Assembly: GCA_963580285.1 (NCBI GenBank)
Contig: OY757014.1
Location: 99,388,072 to 99,452,071 of the forward strand
DNA: 64,000 bases
Reading direction: 5' to 3'
DNA from: Lucinisca nassula
Lineage: Eukaryota > Mollusca > Bivalvia > Lucinida > Lucinidae
Both the position numbers and the translations under genes were made by a program. Shown here piece after piece: positions 45,448-57,296 of the stretch. Under the pieces are notes generated by a model. The model was not told the origin of the DNA, made no database searches, and was given only the letters and a program-made list of their open reading frames with translations. Each line of letters opens with the position of its first letter. The stretch's first letter is position 1.

Positions 45448-45974
45448 TGTAATATAATTCTAGGTGCCATATTTAGCAGAATGGACGAGCCCAACTTCAT
45501 TGATGGAAGAGTACACTCCAGAAACTCAAGGCAGTGAATAAATCAAAGCACTGACAACCCTCATGCCGATTGTCTCTAAATGCAGGCTGGTCATGAACGA
45601 GGACTTGGACTGATCCGTTTAAACTTAACGGATGTTAGTTACTGATGCAAAAAATGTAGAACAAGATCATCATCGTGTTCTGTGGCGTTTGATCTTAGTC
45701 TACATTGTTTGCCAGATCGAACAGTTTATTCAAGTGCAGATTTTACAGATAACACTTACATGTACCCAAGACTGACAAACGACCCGGCTATGTTTGGGTT
45801 GATTGTTTGGCATTCGACCCGAAGTTACTAATAAAAAAGCGATTCAGAGCTAACGTCTACGTGACTATCACTGACTTCTCAGAATAACCTTTTTCTTGCA
45901 GAAAATAGCCGCAGTGAGATCAGGGTATTCCATAAGACTGAAGAGGGTCATCCTGGAATCCCGGCCACGATCCT

Positions 45975-46279
45975 GTGTTTTGTTTTGTTTGATTTGAGGT
46001 TTAACGTCCCCGTCAACACTGTATAGGTCATTTTGGAGACGTTGCTTCCAATTTTGTGGGACTTTTACCCGACACTGAGATGAAATGACATCTCAAGCCC
46101 TGCCGCCCAATGAAACCAATAGGGTTTATATACATGGACGGTCCGACTCGCACCTCTTTGCCTGGGCAGGCTTAGATCCTCTAAGCAGATTACCAGTACT
46201 CGTGTGCGGGTCGGTTTAAGCTCTGCGTGGAATCATCATGCAGCCCATCTATTTCTTTAAGCCGTGACGGGCGGGGGCC
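45975..46279 (-). mobile_element. SINE-A copy inside duplication B
   Basis: Orthologous to 27804-28110, in the same position and orientation. Confidence 0.85.
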
Positions 46280-46453
46280 AACGATCTTGTGTACCACCTT
46301 CACACCAGTACTGATAGAAACCACATGTTCAGGATCAAACTTTTGATGTGTGATGTTAGGTCGTGCCTAGAAAAGAAGAAATTGTATTTTGTTCTCAAAA
46401 AGCATCAAGTGAGAACGTATTGCAACATTTTTCATTAAACCCTGGACAGTTAG

Positions 46454-46605
46454 AATGAGTGAGTGTTTGAGTTTTACGTCCCACCAACAGCTAAGATCAT
46501 ACGGAGACGATACCTCGGTTAAAAGACACATCCGAAAGTCTGGAGAAGTCCTGCGATCCCTGGTTTACAAGGCGAGTAGCATAACCACTACACCACGGCG
46601 GCTTC
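46454..46605 (-). mobile_element. SINE-C copy inside duplication B
   Basis: Orthologous to 28283-28450, with a small deletion in the B-box region. Confidence 0.7.
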
Positions 46606-47646
46606 TAATGGACAGTTAGAAGCTGGTAAGCTATCGAATGGCGTTGACTCTGATTTTGGGTGCCACATGCGTGTGATCTATTTGTCTGTTGGAGCGACAT
46701 CTTAATATCAACAGAAGACGCTAGTGGACGTCGACGTAGCGGAAGACCGACGTCAGTACGTCAAGATCGATTCATCCGACAGACGCATATGCGAAGCAGA
46801 TTTCCGCCGGCATCTGCTATACTGTACCTGTAGATAAAGGGTTTCAACTACCGACTAATAAGCACTGACACTGTTCGTCGCCCTTATGCGATGCACTTTT
46901 GAGAGCTAGACGCCCCTGTCGTGACCAAAATTAAGACGTCGACACAGTACGGAACACTTACGCTGGTGCATGAAATACGTACATGTATATTGGCGTCTAA
47001 GCGACTCGCGTGATATGCGTTTCAGTGACACATCGCACTTTAGCGTTAATCACGCCGATTGTCGTTTCGGGATGCTTCGACATATAGGTGTAAGGTATGC
47101 CGAGGCGACGCGTGCGTAATAGAGCATGACATATCGGATGGAATAAGCGAAATGGTATGTCGAGCTATTGCATGTAGCTAGCGACATTAAGAACATTCAA
47201 GCTCATGGGAACAGAGAGACGTTACATCAATCAAGTAAGTCGGCCTAACGTGGTTCCATTTATTTGTTTACGCTCAGAATCCGGGATTACTAATTGACAG
47301 TAGTATTGTTAAAACTTGCATTTTAATGTGTGGTTTTGAAAACGTAAATAGTTTCTTTCCAAAATTTGAAACATTGAATGGCATTTCATGATACCAACGG
47401 TGTATAGACATCTGCAAACATATCATACAATGGAATTTGCAGAACTACTTTTCTAAATTTTAAGATCTTTTTAGAAAGGTTGTCTGTAAGTTTTCACAGT
47501 GTTTTGATTTTCTCATAGAATCTGTCATTTCAGTGCCTTTTGGCGCTTTGATTAGTACTGCACCTAAAAGCAGTACCTGGATAAAAACCATACCGACCGC
47601 ACAGTAGAACTGACCCATAGTCAAAAATATATCACAACACTTTAAT

Positions 47647-47940
47647 TCGGTTTGTTTGATTTGAGGTTTAACGTCCCCGTCAACACTGTAAATGTCATTT
47701 TGGAGACATTGCTTCCAATTTTGTGGGACTTTTACCCGACATTGAGATGAAATGAAATCTCAAGCCCAGTCTCCCAATAAAACCAAAATGGCTTATAAGA
47801 ATGGACTCGCACCGCTTTGCCTGGACAGGTTTAGATCCTCTTAGTGGTTTCCCAGTACACGTGTGCAGCCGGTTTCAGCTCTGCGTGGAAGCATCATGCA
47901 GCCGGGCTATTTCTTCAAGCCCCGATGGGCGGGGGCCGAT
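47647..47940 (-). mobile_element. SINE-A copy with 13-bp target duplication
   Basis: Minus-strand copy flanked by ACAACACTTTAAT at 47634-47646 and 47941-47953. A short deletion lies in the middle. Confidence 0.9.
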
Positions 47941-47961
47941 ACAACACTTTAATAATATAAT

Positions 47962-48099
47962 GTTATTAATCAAGTAGTTTCGTATTGGCCCAGTTACAGG
48001 TCCTCGGTCTGCTGTATTGGTCCGAGGCCGAAGGCCGAGGCCAATACAGCAGACCGAGCACCTGTAACTTGGCCAATACGAAACTACTTGACTAATGAC
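47962..48099. repeat. 138-bp hairpin
   Basis: The arms contain CAAGTAGTTTCGTATTGGCC, GTTACAGGT and CTCGGTCTGCTGTATTGG. The complements follow after a GGCCGAAGGCC loop. The adjacent sequence also has TTATTAAT and ATTAATAA mirrored further out. Confidence 0.85.
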
Positions 48100-48304
48100 A
48101 ATTTTATTAATTGACACCATTAAAAACATGATTTTTGACCTCGATGTTAATACGGATGACCTCCGAACAATACAGGATAGTCAATTAATAATTTATGATA
48201 TAAGAGAAGAGTCATCGCCGGCTACTTTATAGATAAACATAGACGCATATCAGGGAAGCTTCTCCGTACAGTAAATCCGTATGGGCCGCCGTTTTACTAT
48301 TTAA

Positions 48305-48920
48305 TTCATATTTATAGATATCCATAATTTGATTTATGGATATCCATAATTCCAGTTAGTGATATCCATAAATCAGTCGAATAATGGATATCCACAATTC
48401 TAATTATAGATATCCATAATTGTAATTATGGGTATCCATAATTCGATTTATGGATATCATTAATTCAGATCGATTAATGGATATCCATAATTCGGATTAT
48501 TGATATCACTTATTCGAATTATGGATATCGATAAATAAATCAAAATATGGATATCCATTATTCCGCTGATTTATGGATATTATTTATGAATATCACAAAT
48601 TCGAATTACGGATATCCAAGAATCGAATTATAAATATCTATAAATCGGGCTGAATTAATGATACCAATAATTCCAATTATAGATATCCATAATTCACCAC
48701 AAAAGCCTTTGGTTTCAGTCAACATTTATTGTTTTTATTAGCAAAATCAAATTATTGATATCCATACTTCGAATGAGCGATATCCATAAATGAACCGAAT
48801 TGATAATATCCATAATTCGATTTATGGATATCATTAATTCAGGTCGATTTATGAATATCTATAATTGAAATTATTGAGAGCATTAATTCGAATAATTGAT
48901 ATCACTAATACACTTGATCG
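48305..48920. repeat. GGATATCC palindrome array, ~22-bp period
   Basis: Roughly 25 units, each centred on GATATC (mostly TGGATATCCA), with AATTCGAATTAT-type linkers. The degeneration is uneven. A short ~60-bp interruption occurs at 48700-48755. Confidence 0.8.
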
Positions 48921-48929
48921 ATATCCCGC

Positions 48930-49018
48930 AAAAATGGAAGCAACGTATCCAAAACGATCTATACAGTGTTAAGGGGACGTTAAACCTCAAATCAAACAAA
49001 CAAACAAACAAACAAAAT
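48930..49018 (+). mobile_element. SINE-A 3' fragment in the array
   Basis: GGAAGCAACGTATCC to the CAAATC-type tail. It is bounded on both sides by GATATC array sequence (ATGGATATC resumes at 49024). Confidence 0.7.
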
Positions 49019-50226
49019 AATTATGGATATCTTTAAATATGGAATAAAAAGCATAATTGCGCCCAATAGATGCACTTGTACCGCCGTCAAAACCACATTT
49101 TTGGATCGGTTGTTTACAATCGACCCAAATTTACTAAATGACAAAATCTGAATTCATGCTGTTGTCCATGTGACCATCACTGATGTGAGAAAATCAATAT
49201 TATGGTGAATATAGAAAAAGCCGGACTATTTCTATCGATGTTTTATGTAGGTCAGAGCTATTTATAGAGCATGGACAGGTATCGTGTGGTGGGTTTGGCA
49301 AACAGCGAATACCCAGGTCAGACGCCGCGGAATCATGGAGTCTGTTCAGCCGGTTGCACACTGTTTGCTTAAATAGTGGCATCTAAGGGTTAAATGAAAT
49401 AGTATGAGAATGCCAGGTTGCTCACGCAATGAACGAAAAAGAATAACAATATCTTAATCTAGGCTACGCCATCACGTAACGACTTCGGAACATTCCATTC
49501 ATAAAATTGTTAGATAGAGTCAAATGTACAAAAAGTAAACAAAAACCGTTCGCACTTCTGCCAAGAACTAAGTTTACGAGCAAAAATGAGCAACCCAGAA
49601 TTTTAAGGATGGTATCGTTATTAGACATACAGCGTAGACACAAATCGGATAGACAATACATTCCTTCTGATCAGGGGCGGCCCTTGTGAACCATTTATAT
49701 ACAGCAACAGTTTTGAACATGTTTAAGGCCCATACGCAGACTCTAAGAAAGGGGAAGAGTGCGAATTTCAGGTACATGTATTTTGCAGAGGGTGAAACAC
49801 TGCATGAGTTTGAGAATTTTCCCAAAAAGTGTGGGGATGTGGGCGTCGTTTACACCCCTTCCCACCACTTTTTTGTTGAAACATATCGCTGAAGGAGCTC
49901 TGTTTCTGATCACAGTTAATCAGGAGCTGGGATGCAGTGGTGTGACTGAGCGAGGAGAAGAAAGAGAGAGTTGAAACTATGACAGACATTGTAGATTCCG
50001 ATCAGAAGCCATCGATGGATCTACACTGTTTGCAGCTGGATAAAATGTTATACATGTAGTAACTTTTCCAGCACAGAGTGTGTTCCATATGAGGTTAACA
50101 ATTATCAATGAACTATTGTTAATTTAGAAAGATTAATCTGTTGACGAGTATAAAGAAGGGAAGTAAAAAGTTTGGAAAAGTTTGACGGAAAATGCTACCA
50201 CAAAAATTGTACTGAATACTTTTATA
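49019..50226. other. No gene recognised
   Basis: Unique sequence with a decayed CAGACGCCGCG-type motif at ~49318-49370. Overlapping 60-80 aa ORFs on both strands (49464-49989) show no motif. Confidence 0.45.
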
Positions 50227-50530
50227 TCGGCCCCCGTCCATAGGGGCTTGAAGAAATATATGGGCTGCATGATGCTTCCACGCAGAGCTGAATCCGGCCC
50301 GCACACTAGTACTGGTAAACCGCTTAGAGGATCTAAGCCTGTTCAGGAACTGCGGTGCGAGGCGGACCGTCCATGCTAATAAACCCTATTGGTTTCATTG
50401 GGCGACAGGGCTTGAGATGTCATTTCATCTCAATGTCGGGTAAAAGTCCCACAAAATTGGAAGCAACGTCTCCAAAATGACATTTACAGTGTTGACGGGG
50501 ACGTTAAAACTTCAAATCAAACAAACAAAT
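50227..50530 (+). mobile_element. SINE-A copy with target duplication
   Basis: Full length, flanked by ATACTTTTATA at 50216-50226 and 50531-50541. Confidence 0.9.
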
Positions 50531-50944
50531 ATACTTTTATAATGAAGCGTTTTAACGAGTACCCATAGTCTACGTTACAAAACTTGCTTTTATCCGCGTG
50601 ACTATCACTGACTGCCGCCGACCCTGAACAGAATCCAGTTACCAGTTTGTTTATAGCGTCGATTGTCGCCTCCCTACGACGTCAGAGCGCTTCGTAAAAA
50701 GTAAATTCTGGACTGTGCTCGTGCACTTGGGCATTGGCAAACAGTGTGTACCTAATCAGACGCCACATAACTGTCTGATCAGGGCTACTGTGCTTGCTTA
50801 AAATACTGGATTTCATGGGATAAACGAACCGTTCGATTCTACGTTCAGGACTATTTTCCCAACCTACACTCAGAGACAATCGACCCACCAGTACTCTCAG
50901 TGCTTTGATTCCAGATGCGACGTATCATATTTGTTCAGTTTTAA

Positions 50945-51146
50945 CCCTTATCTTGCTGAATATTCATTTAAGCCACACCCATTTCGGTCTATCAACCAAT
51001 CAAATTACTTGATGTAATTTATTGCTACAAATTCATAAACTAAATGCCAAACAGTATCGATCCTGATCAGATGGCTTCAGAAGCCATCTGATCTGGATCT
51101 ACACTGTTTGCAAAGACAGAGGTTGTCGTGAACAGCAAGATAAGGG
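50945..51146. mobile_element. TTAA MITE with internal hairpin
   Basis: A 202-bp element with 14-bp terminal repeats CCCTTATCTTGCTG / CAGCAAGATAAGGG, flanked by TTAA at 50941-50944 and 51147-51150. The interior hairpin ATCAGATGGCTTC/GAAGCCATCTGAT is next to TCTACACTGTTTGC. Confidence 0.85.
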
Positions 51147-51235
51147 TTAAGTCCCACCAACAACTTAAGTCATATGAGCAGCTCGAGATCGAACGCACGA
51201 AGCTTAATCACTAAAAGGCTTCTAACGACAGCGAA

Positions 51236-51514
51236 TGGCCCCCGCCCATAGGGGCTTTGAGAAATAGATTGGGCTGCAAGACGTTGCCTACCGTACATGA
51301 GTACTGGCAAACCGCTTACAGTATCTAAGCCTGTCCAGGCAAAGTGATGCGAGTCGGACCATCCATATAACACTTTTTGGTTTGTTTGGGCGGCAGGGCT
51401 TGAGATGTTATTTCATCTCAATGTCGAGTAAAATTTCCACGAAATTGAAAGCAAAGTCTCCAAAATTACCTAAATTGTGTTGACGGGGGCGTAAAACCTC
51501 AATTCAAACAAACA
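51236..51514 (+). mobile_element. SINE-A copy with target duplication
   Basis: Flanked by AACGACAGCGAA at 51224-51235 and 51515-51526. The body is diverged, with small deletions. Confidence 0.9.
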
Positions 51515-51639
51515 AACGACAGCGAACTTGCATCAGCACCTTTGCCTTCGATGCGTGGATAGAACAATGCCTCTAGTTTCTCTCTATAATCAAACCAAAT
51601 GCAGTGAAAATTCCGCTATTAAGACCACCTAACTGCTCT

Positions 51640-52085
51640 GAAAAGTAGAAGTAAAACAAAGATCAGGAATCGATACAATTAACTTACTCCACCCACCAAA
51701 GACACCAAAGGGAATGAAACACAAACATGAAGCGACCAGACCATAATGGAAGCCTAAACAAAGGAAGGCCATAAGGACAGTTACTTTCCCACAAAACGGC
51801 CAAACGGCCATGCAAAATAAAAAGACACAAGTGATACACACAGTAAGTAACAAACAACAACATAAATAAACCGCCACAAAAGAACTGCCTTGGAACGGTC
51901 AGTGGAAAGAATTTCACTGGGGGGGGGGGGGGGGTGAGGGGGGCTTAAATCTATTTTACAGGGCCATAATCCTCGCCCTTACCTCTGTCGCGGCACACAC
52001 CAACTTTGTTTGGTCCGCACAAAGGCCTCCCGACACATCAGTGTAACATCTCCGAGAACATACAAATCAAAAAACTACAGATATG
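51640..52085 (-). mobile_element. Retroelement family R 3' UTR copy
   Basis: Minus-strand 3' region only, with the G-run at 51919-51934. A hydrophobic ORF (51629-51877 -) recurs at 36910-37338 but lies in the UTR and is not credible as a protein. Confidence 0.7.
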
Positions 52086-52149
52086 AACCTTAATTAGTAG
52101 GTTTCATTTATTCTTCTTGTTTTCTGCATACAGTGTCCTCTGGCCAGTG

Positions 52150-52215
52150 ACCACCTTTGGGACTGTTCAAAAGTGGTCTTAAGACCACTTTTGAACAGTT
52201 CCAAAGGTGGTCTTA
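52150..52215. repeat. Near-perfect 66-bp palindrome
   Basis: ACCACCTTTGGGACTGTTC..AAAGTGGTCT mirrored around TTAA, with one or two mismatches. Confidence 0.85.
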
Positions 52216-52334
52216 ATAGAGGAATTTTACTGTATAGCGCTGGTGGGTCGATTTCTCCGAGTTTCGGCTGGGAAAATAGTCCTGAACTGAGATCTTCACT
52301 GTTTCATTTAACCATTTAAATTCCAGTATTTTAA

Positions 52335-52402
52335 GCAAACAGTGTAGACCCTGATCAGACGCCGCGTTGTGCGGCGTCTGATCTGGGTCCACACTGTTTA
52401 TC
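52335..52402. repeat. CAGACGCCGC hairpin
   Basis: AAACAGTGTAGACCCTGATC..AGACGCCGCG and its complement. This is the best-preserved copy of a hairpin that recurs through the window. Confidence 0.75.
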
Positions 52403-52448
52403 AATATCAAAGTCAACAAGCCTAGTCGATATTTTACACTTCCACAGT

Positions 52449-52751
52449 CGCCCCCGCCCATCGGGACTTGAAGAAATATATGAGCTGCATGATGCTTCCA
52501 CGCAGAGCTGAAACCGACCCGCACACGAGTACTGGTAAACCGCTTAGAGGATCTAAGCCTGCCCAGGCAACGCGGTGCGAGTCGGCCCGTCCATTCTTAT
52601 AAACCCTATTGGTTTCATTGGGCGGCAGGGCCTGAGATGTCATTTCATCTCAATGTCGGGTAAAAGTCCCACAAAATTGGAAGCAACGTCTCCAAAATGA
52701 CCTTTACAGTGTTGACGGGGACGTTAAACATCAAACCAAACAAACAAACAA
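52449..52751 (+). mobile_element. SINE-A copy with target duplication
   Basis: Flanked by ACACTTCCACAGT at 52436-52448 and 52752-52764. Confidence 0.9.
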
Positions 52752-52996
52752 ACACTTCCACAGTACTCTGACGTCACAGAGAGAAGAATTGCACTGCTAT
52801 AAATAACGAGAACCAATCTCGCGTCCCTGTTAAACCCTTCCCTTTGCTAAATATAACGACTTTTCAGTGTTGATTTCAGGATAGTGTCTGGAACAAATTT
52901 TTGTGGTTCCAAAGGTGCTCGAGCCATTGAAGTTTTCCCCATATGTGTATTGCTATATAAATTCATTCTTGTAAGTATTTAACAATTATTGAATAT

Positions 52997-54073
52997 AAGT
53001 GAAAGCAATTATCAGGAATCGATACAATTAACACACAGTTCCCATCAAAGACACCAAAGGGAAAGAAGCACAAACATGAAACAACAAGACCCTAATGGAA
53101 ACATCAATAGCGGAAAGCCAAAAGGACAGTTACTTTCCCACAAAATGGCCAATTGGCTATCCAAAATAAAATAATATAAGCGAAACACACACTCAAATGC
53201 AAGCCATAACAAAAATAAACCACGACAGAAGAACAGCCTTGGAACTGGGTTGGGGGGGGGGGGGGGCGCTTAAATCGATTTTACATGTCCACAATTCTCG
53301 CCCTTATTTCCGTTGCGATTTAGACAAATAATTTGTTCAGTCCGCATGAAGGCCTCCTAACTCACCAGTGTAACATCTCCGTGAACACAAATATTAAACA
53401 ACCACCCAGATGAAACAACGGTGAGGACTCGACAGCAAGAAAACACTGAAATGCCTGAGCAAAAGCAGACCAACAGTTAGACTCCGATGGGCTCGACCAG
53501 AGACAGAGCATCAGGCACCAACCAACATTACATAAAATTAGATACTCTCTAATTCTCATTAAGCCTTTACGCTGGAACCGTCATAGAATCTGAGGCCTGA
53601 CCCACCGGCATACAATTAAAGAGGGAAGCAAAGTTGTCAACCGTGATTGGGTTAACTACCATGCATGCAGTCTGTCGTATAACATTTATGTTGTACCCTA
53701 TCTTTTTATATCGAATAATGATTTTACGAAATTGGGTGCTGAAATTATTGCATTTATATATTTTTCTGAATTTATATACTAAGTCACCATAAAATTCGGG
53801 ATCCGATAGACCTTGTTGTAGAAGAGATTTAAGTCCAACATTGAATTTTGAAATTAAATCGGAATGACGTCTATAAAATTTTGAAAATTCTTTGTGTAGT
53901 TTATGATACCGATAACCCGGATTAAGAAGTTTAGCAGTTAACAATTTATTACGAGTGTTGAGGTCAGTTACATGACTAGACACTCTGGCAAATCGAATTA
54001 ATTGCGAAATATAAACGACATAGGATGTCGCGCGATGAACATCACCATCCAAGAAAGAAAAATTTGAAATATG
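52997..54073 (-). mobile_element. Retroelement family R copy, 5'-truncated
   Basis: It contains the C-terminal coding part (53567-54073) and the ~570-bp 3' UTR, which includes a G-run near 53250. It ends at the shared terminus CCTGATAATTGC. It serves as the uninterrupted reference for the copy split by E4. Confidence 0.75.
53567..54073 (-). pseudogene. Retroelement RT C-terminal region
   Basis: A ~168-residue open stretch without internal stops: FSFLDGDVHRATSY, YISQLIRFARVSSH, LTAKLLNPGYRYHKLHKEFS, FNVGLKSLLQQGLSDPEFYG, RQTACMVVNPITVDNFASLF, then the stop. YISQLIRFAR corresponds to YVSQLIRYAR in the RT at 21801, so the two are related. This lineage has a ~100-residue C-terminal extension that the 21801 lineage lacks. 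The catalytic RT core (YIDD) is not present, so this copy is incomplete. No GIY-YIG motif is visible. Confidence 0.7.
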
Positions 54074-54459
54074 GATAACATCGATTCAGGAGCATAGTTT
54101 AAGTGAAAGGTCACTAGCAAAGTTTAAGTTGAGGTTCATTGAAAGGTCATATACAATCCATTAGATAAAAAAAAACCATTGATTAAAGGAATCGAAGGTC
54201 GAAAACCGCATCAGATTATCTTTATTAGTTTCCAAGATATTACAATTTGAAGTGTGAAATATTTCATGGAAACAGAGCAGCTTCAGACTGCCTCATTACA
54301 CCTAATTGCAAATTTCTGGCCCCAAATCGCATTTTCAAACTCAAAGCGGTGCCCTTCGAAAACAATACCTCAAACAAAACGGCATCCTTTCATGCTGTAC
54401 CCAGTAACACGAATCGTTGTACACAAAAGGTTCGACTCAGCCAATCTGACTACAGCAAG

Positions 54460-54759
54460 CGGCCCCCGTTCATAGGGGCTTGAAGAAATATATGGGCTGC
54501 ATGATGCTTCCACGCAGAGCTGAATCCGGCCCGCACACTAGTACTGGTAAACCGCTTAGAGGATCTAAGCCTGTCCAGGAACCGCAGTGCGAGGCGGACC
54601 GTCCATGCTTATAAACCCTTTTGGTTTCATTGGGCGGCAGGGCTCGAGATGTCATTTCATCTCAATGTCGGGTAAAAGTCCCACAAAATTGGAAGCAACG
54701 TCTCCAAAATGACCTTTACAGTGTTGACGGGGACGTTAAACCTCAAATCAAACAAAGAA
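54460..54759 (+). mobile_element. SINE-A copy with target duplication
   Basis: Flanked by GACTACAGCAAG at 54448-54459 and 54760-54771. It is nearly full length and is one of the best-preserved copies. Confidence 0.9.
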
Positions 54760-55133
54760 GACTACAGCAAGTCTTAGCACCGCCCATCACATGTACGTGA
54801 CATTCATCACTTTAACTGACAGGCTAAACTTACTTGACGTTAAAGATGACCGGCCACTATAAATAAATAAATAAATAAATAAAAATGGAATGAAACGAAA
54901 ATCAGTCGAGCGATCACCGCCTTTTCTTGAATCAGAATATTTAGTGTCGTAAATTGCAGTAATCGGTAGACAGAATTTAATTTAATCTTTCTGCGCCAGA
55001 CCACAGCGGTGTACTTCTGTCTAATCCCGCCATCCCATCCTGACCGATCCGATTTCGAGAAAAACAAGAATGTTTACATGACTGAAACACAGTTTGGTTG
55101 CATGACCTGCAAGAGCGATATGAGCCGAGGCAC

Positions 55134-55261
55134 AGCATTTCCTATAATATTGTATGTGCGCCCAGAGAGGACTGATCAGCCTGCGCATACACGCAGTCTG
55201 ATCCGAGTCTTCGCTGTCCGCCTGCTTCGCTGGGTGTTCAGGCGATCTTATAGGAAATGCT
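55134..55261. mobile_element. 128-bp MITE
   Basis: 14-bp terminal inverted repeats AGCATTTCCTATAA / TTATAGGAAATGCT. The interior has GATCAGCCTGCGCA / TGCGCAG-type hairpin sequence. No clear target duplication is seen. Confidence 0.7.
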
Positions 55262-55442
55262 GGTCCCCGGCTGATAATAGGAAAATCTGTATGTCCAACA
55301 ATTTTATTCTGTGTCCGGATTTATTCAGCCACTTCCATTATTCGGCGCATATTTAAAGATTCTCCAAACCTGGTCGATTTGATGTCCCCTCACAGTTTGG
55401 ACAAGTCTATTTCCAATTTTAGGAAAGAGGTGCCTATTTCAT

Positions 55443-56560
55443 ATTATGTGCCCCCACCACCAGTGAAGAGGGACATACTGTTGTCGGTGTGTATCTCGTT
55501 GACGTTAGCGTGGACGTGACAATTTCTTGTGCGCAGGGGTTGGCGGATTTTCATCAAACTTGCAGGAATTTTCATTGGAATTAGCGTAGGAGGTGATCAA
55601 ATTTTGTTTGCATTGACCGTATTTTAAAATGGGCAAACTTCAGCCTAATTAATCTTGAATGTATGTTATATCAGGAACCTGTTGAAGGATTTTCATTAAA
55701 CTTGCAGTGACACTTCATTGAAATATGCTTAAGAGCTGATTCGGCCCCCGCCCATAGGGGCTTGAAGAAATATATGGGCTGCATGGTGCTTCCACACAGA
55801 GCTGAATCCAGCCCGCACACTAGTACTGGTAAACCGCTTAGAGAATCTTAGCCTGTCCAGGAACCGCGGTACGAGGCCGACCGTCCAATCTAATAAACCC
55901 TATTGGTTTCATTGGGCGACAGGGCTTGAGAAGTCATTTCATCTCAATGTCGGGTAAAAGTACCACAAAATTGGAAGCAACGTCTCCAAAATGACCTTTA
56001 CAGTGTTGACGGGGACGTTAAACCTCAAATCAAACAAACAAAAACTTAAGAGCTGATTAGAGTTTAGTGATATTAATCTCATTTTCAAGGTCACCACAGG
56101 GCAAATTTAAGCCAAATTAAGTGTGTGTGCATATTATATCAGGAACCTTATGGAAGATTCTTTCCAGTTTTCTTTTGATACATCACTGTGACAAGTCAAA
56201 TACACATGTAGTTGAATAGGTTTTTGTGATCTTGACCTGATTTTTAAGGTCAGCAAAGGATTAAAATCATTAAATTTCAGTCAAATCCTACTTGAGTGCG
56301 CGCTATCGCAGGAAACGTTGGATAGGTTCTCATCAGAAAGGCATTGCACTGGAATAGATAAAGAGTTGATTCAGATTTGGAGACCGTCCCCTTTTCAAGG
56401 TCAGTTTGGGACAAAATTTGTCAAATTTCAGTCACGGTAGGCTTGTTTGCACAGTATCTTAGGGGGATTCTCACCAAACTGGCATAGATCTATCATTGCT
56501 ACAGACCAAAGAATTGAATAAGTCTGGATGACCTTGATCTCATTTTAAAGGTCATGTCTT
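55443..56560. mobile_element. Pearl-like element E5, split by SINE-A
   Basis: A leader with ATGTGCCCCC..GGGACATA (55447-55479) is followed by four to five degenerate ~150-180-bp units. The units are marked by ATTTTCATCAAACTTGCAG-type, AATTTCAGTC and TCAAGGTCA or GATCTTGACC. A SINE-A (55742-56044) inserted within the array. The right end is not sharply defined. Confidence 0.5.
55742..56044 (+). mobile_element. SINE-A copy with 14-bp target duplication
   Basis: Flanked by CTTAAGAGCTGATT at 55728-55741 and 56045-56058. Confidence 0.9.
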
Positions 56561-56728
56561 AAAACATGCAGGCTGGCTGATTGGGGACAACTGCTTTCTT
56601 TGAAAAAAATTACATGTATAGGTATTATTATTATTATTATTATTAATTCATGTATTTCGTTAACATTGTGGCAACTCTGGTCATATGCCGTGCTTTGTGG
56701 CGTAAACTTTGTTTGCTTTTATACTTAT

Positions 56729-57296
56729 GTACGGAACCCGGGAAGGGACATGATTTTTATTTTTATTATATTGTGCAAACAAGATAATATCTTCAGCGGA
56801 CAAGATATTATCTTGTTCAGACAACATATTACCTTGTGCGGACAAGATATTATCTTGTGCGGACAAGATAATATCTTGTTCGCACAACATAATATCTTGT
56901 GCGCACAAGATATTATCTTGTTCGCACAACATATTATCTTGTTTGCATAACATAGGTCTTGGGAAGTTGTGCGGACAAGATATTATCTTGTGCGGACAAG
57001 ATAATATCTTGTGTGGACAAGATAATATCTTGTGCGCACAAGATCTATGTTGTGCAGACAAGCTATTATCTTTTGCGGACATGATAATATCTTGTTCGAA
57101 CAACTTAATATCTTGTGCGGACAAGATAATATCTTGTTTGCACAAGATAATATGTTGTCCGCACAAGATAATATCTTGTCCGCACAAGATAATATGTTGT
57201 CCGCACAAGATAATATCTTGTCCGCACAAGATATTTTCTTGTGCGCACAACTTATAAAATAAAAAAAAAAATCATGTCCCTTCCCGGGTTCCGTAC
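56729..57296. mobile_element. Fold-back element built of 21-bp palindromes
   Basis: The ends are inverted repeats of ~28 bp: GTACGGAACCCGGGAAGGG and CCCTTCCCGGGTTCCGTAC, plus CATGATTTTTATTTT and its complement. They are flanked by TTAT at 56725-56728 and 57297-57300. The interior is about 22 units of ACAAGATATTATCTTGTGCGG, each unit self-complementary. Because 21 is divisible by 3, long ORFs (e.g. 56681-57250 -) appear on both strands and are artefacts. Confidence 0.85.

Larger units (their letters stand above)
41734..47553 (+). repeat. Segmental duplication, copy B
   Basis: Collinear with copy A (26492-29898) over both outer parts: 41734-42251 matches 26492-27009, and 45448-47553 matches 27010-29898. 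The insertion at 42252-45447 and the deletions relative to A account for the length difference. Confidence 0.9.

Noticed and set aside
56681..57250. 189-aa ORF with ILCGQDI repeats, and its plus-strand counterparts
   Set aside because: The 21-bp palindromic repeat has a period divisible by three and lacks stops in several frames on both strands, so the ORFs need no protein explanation.
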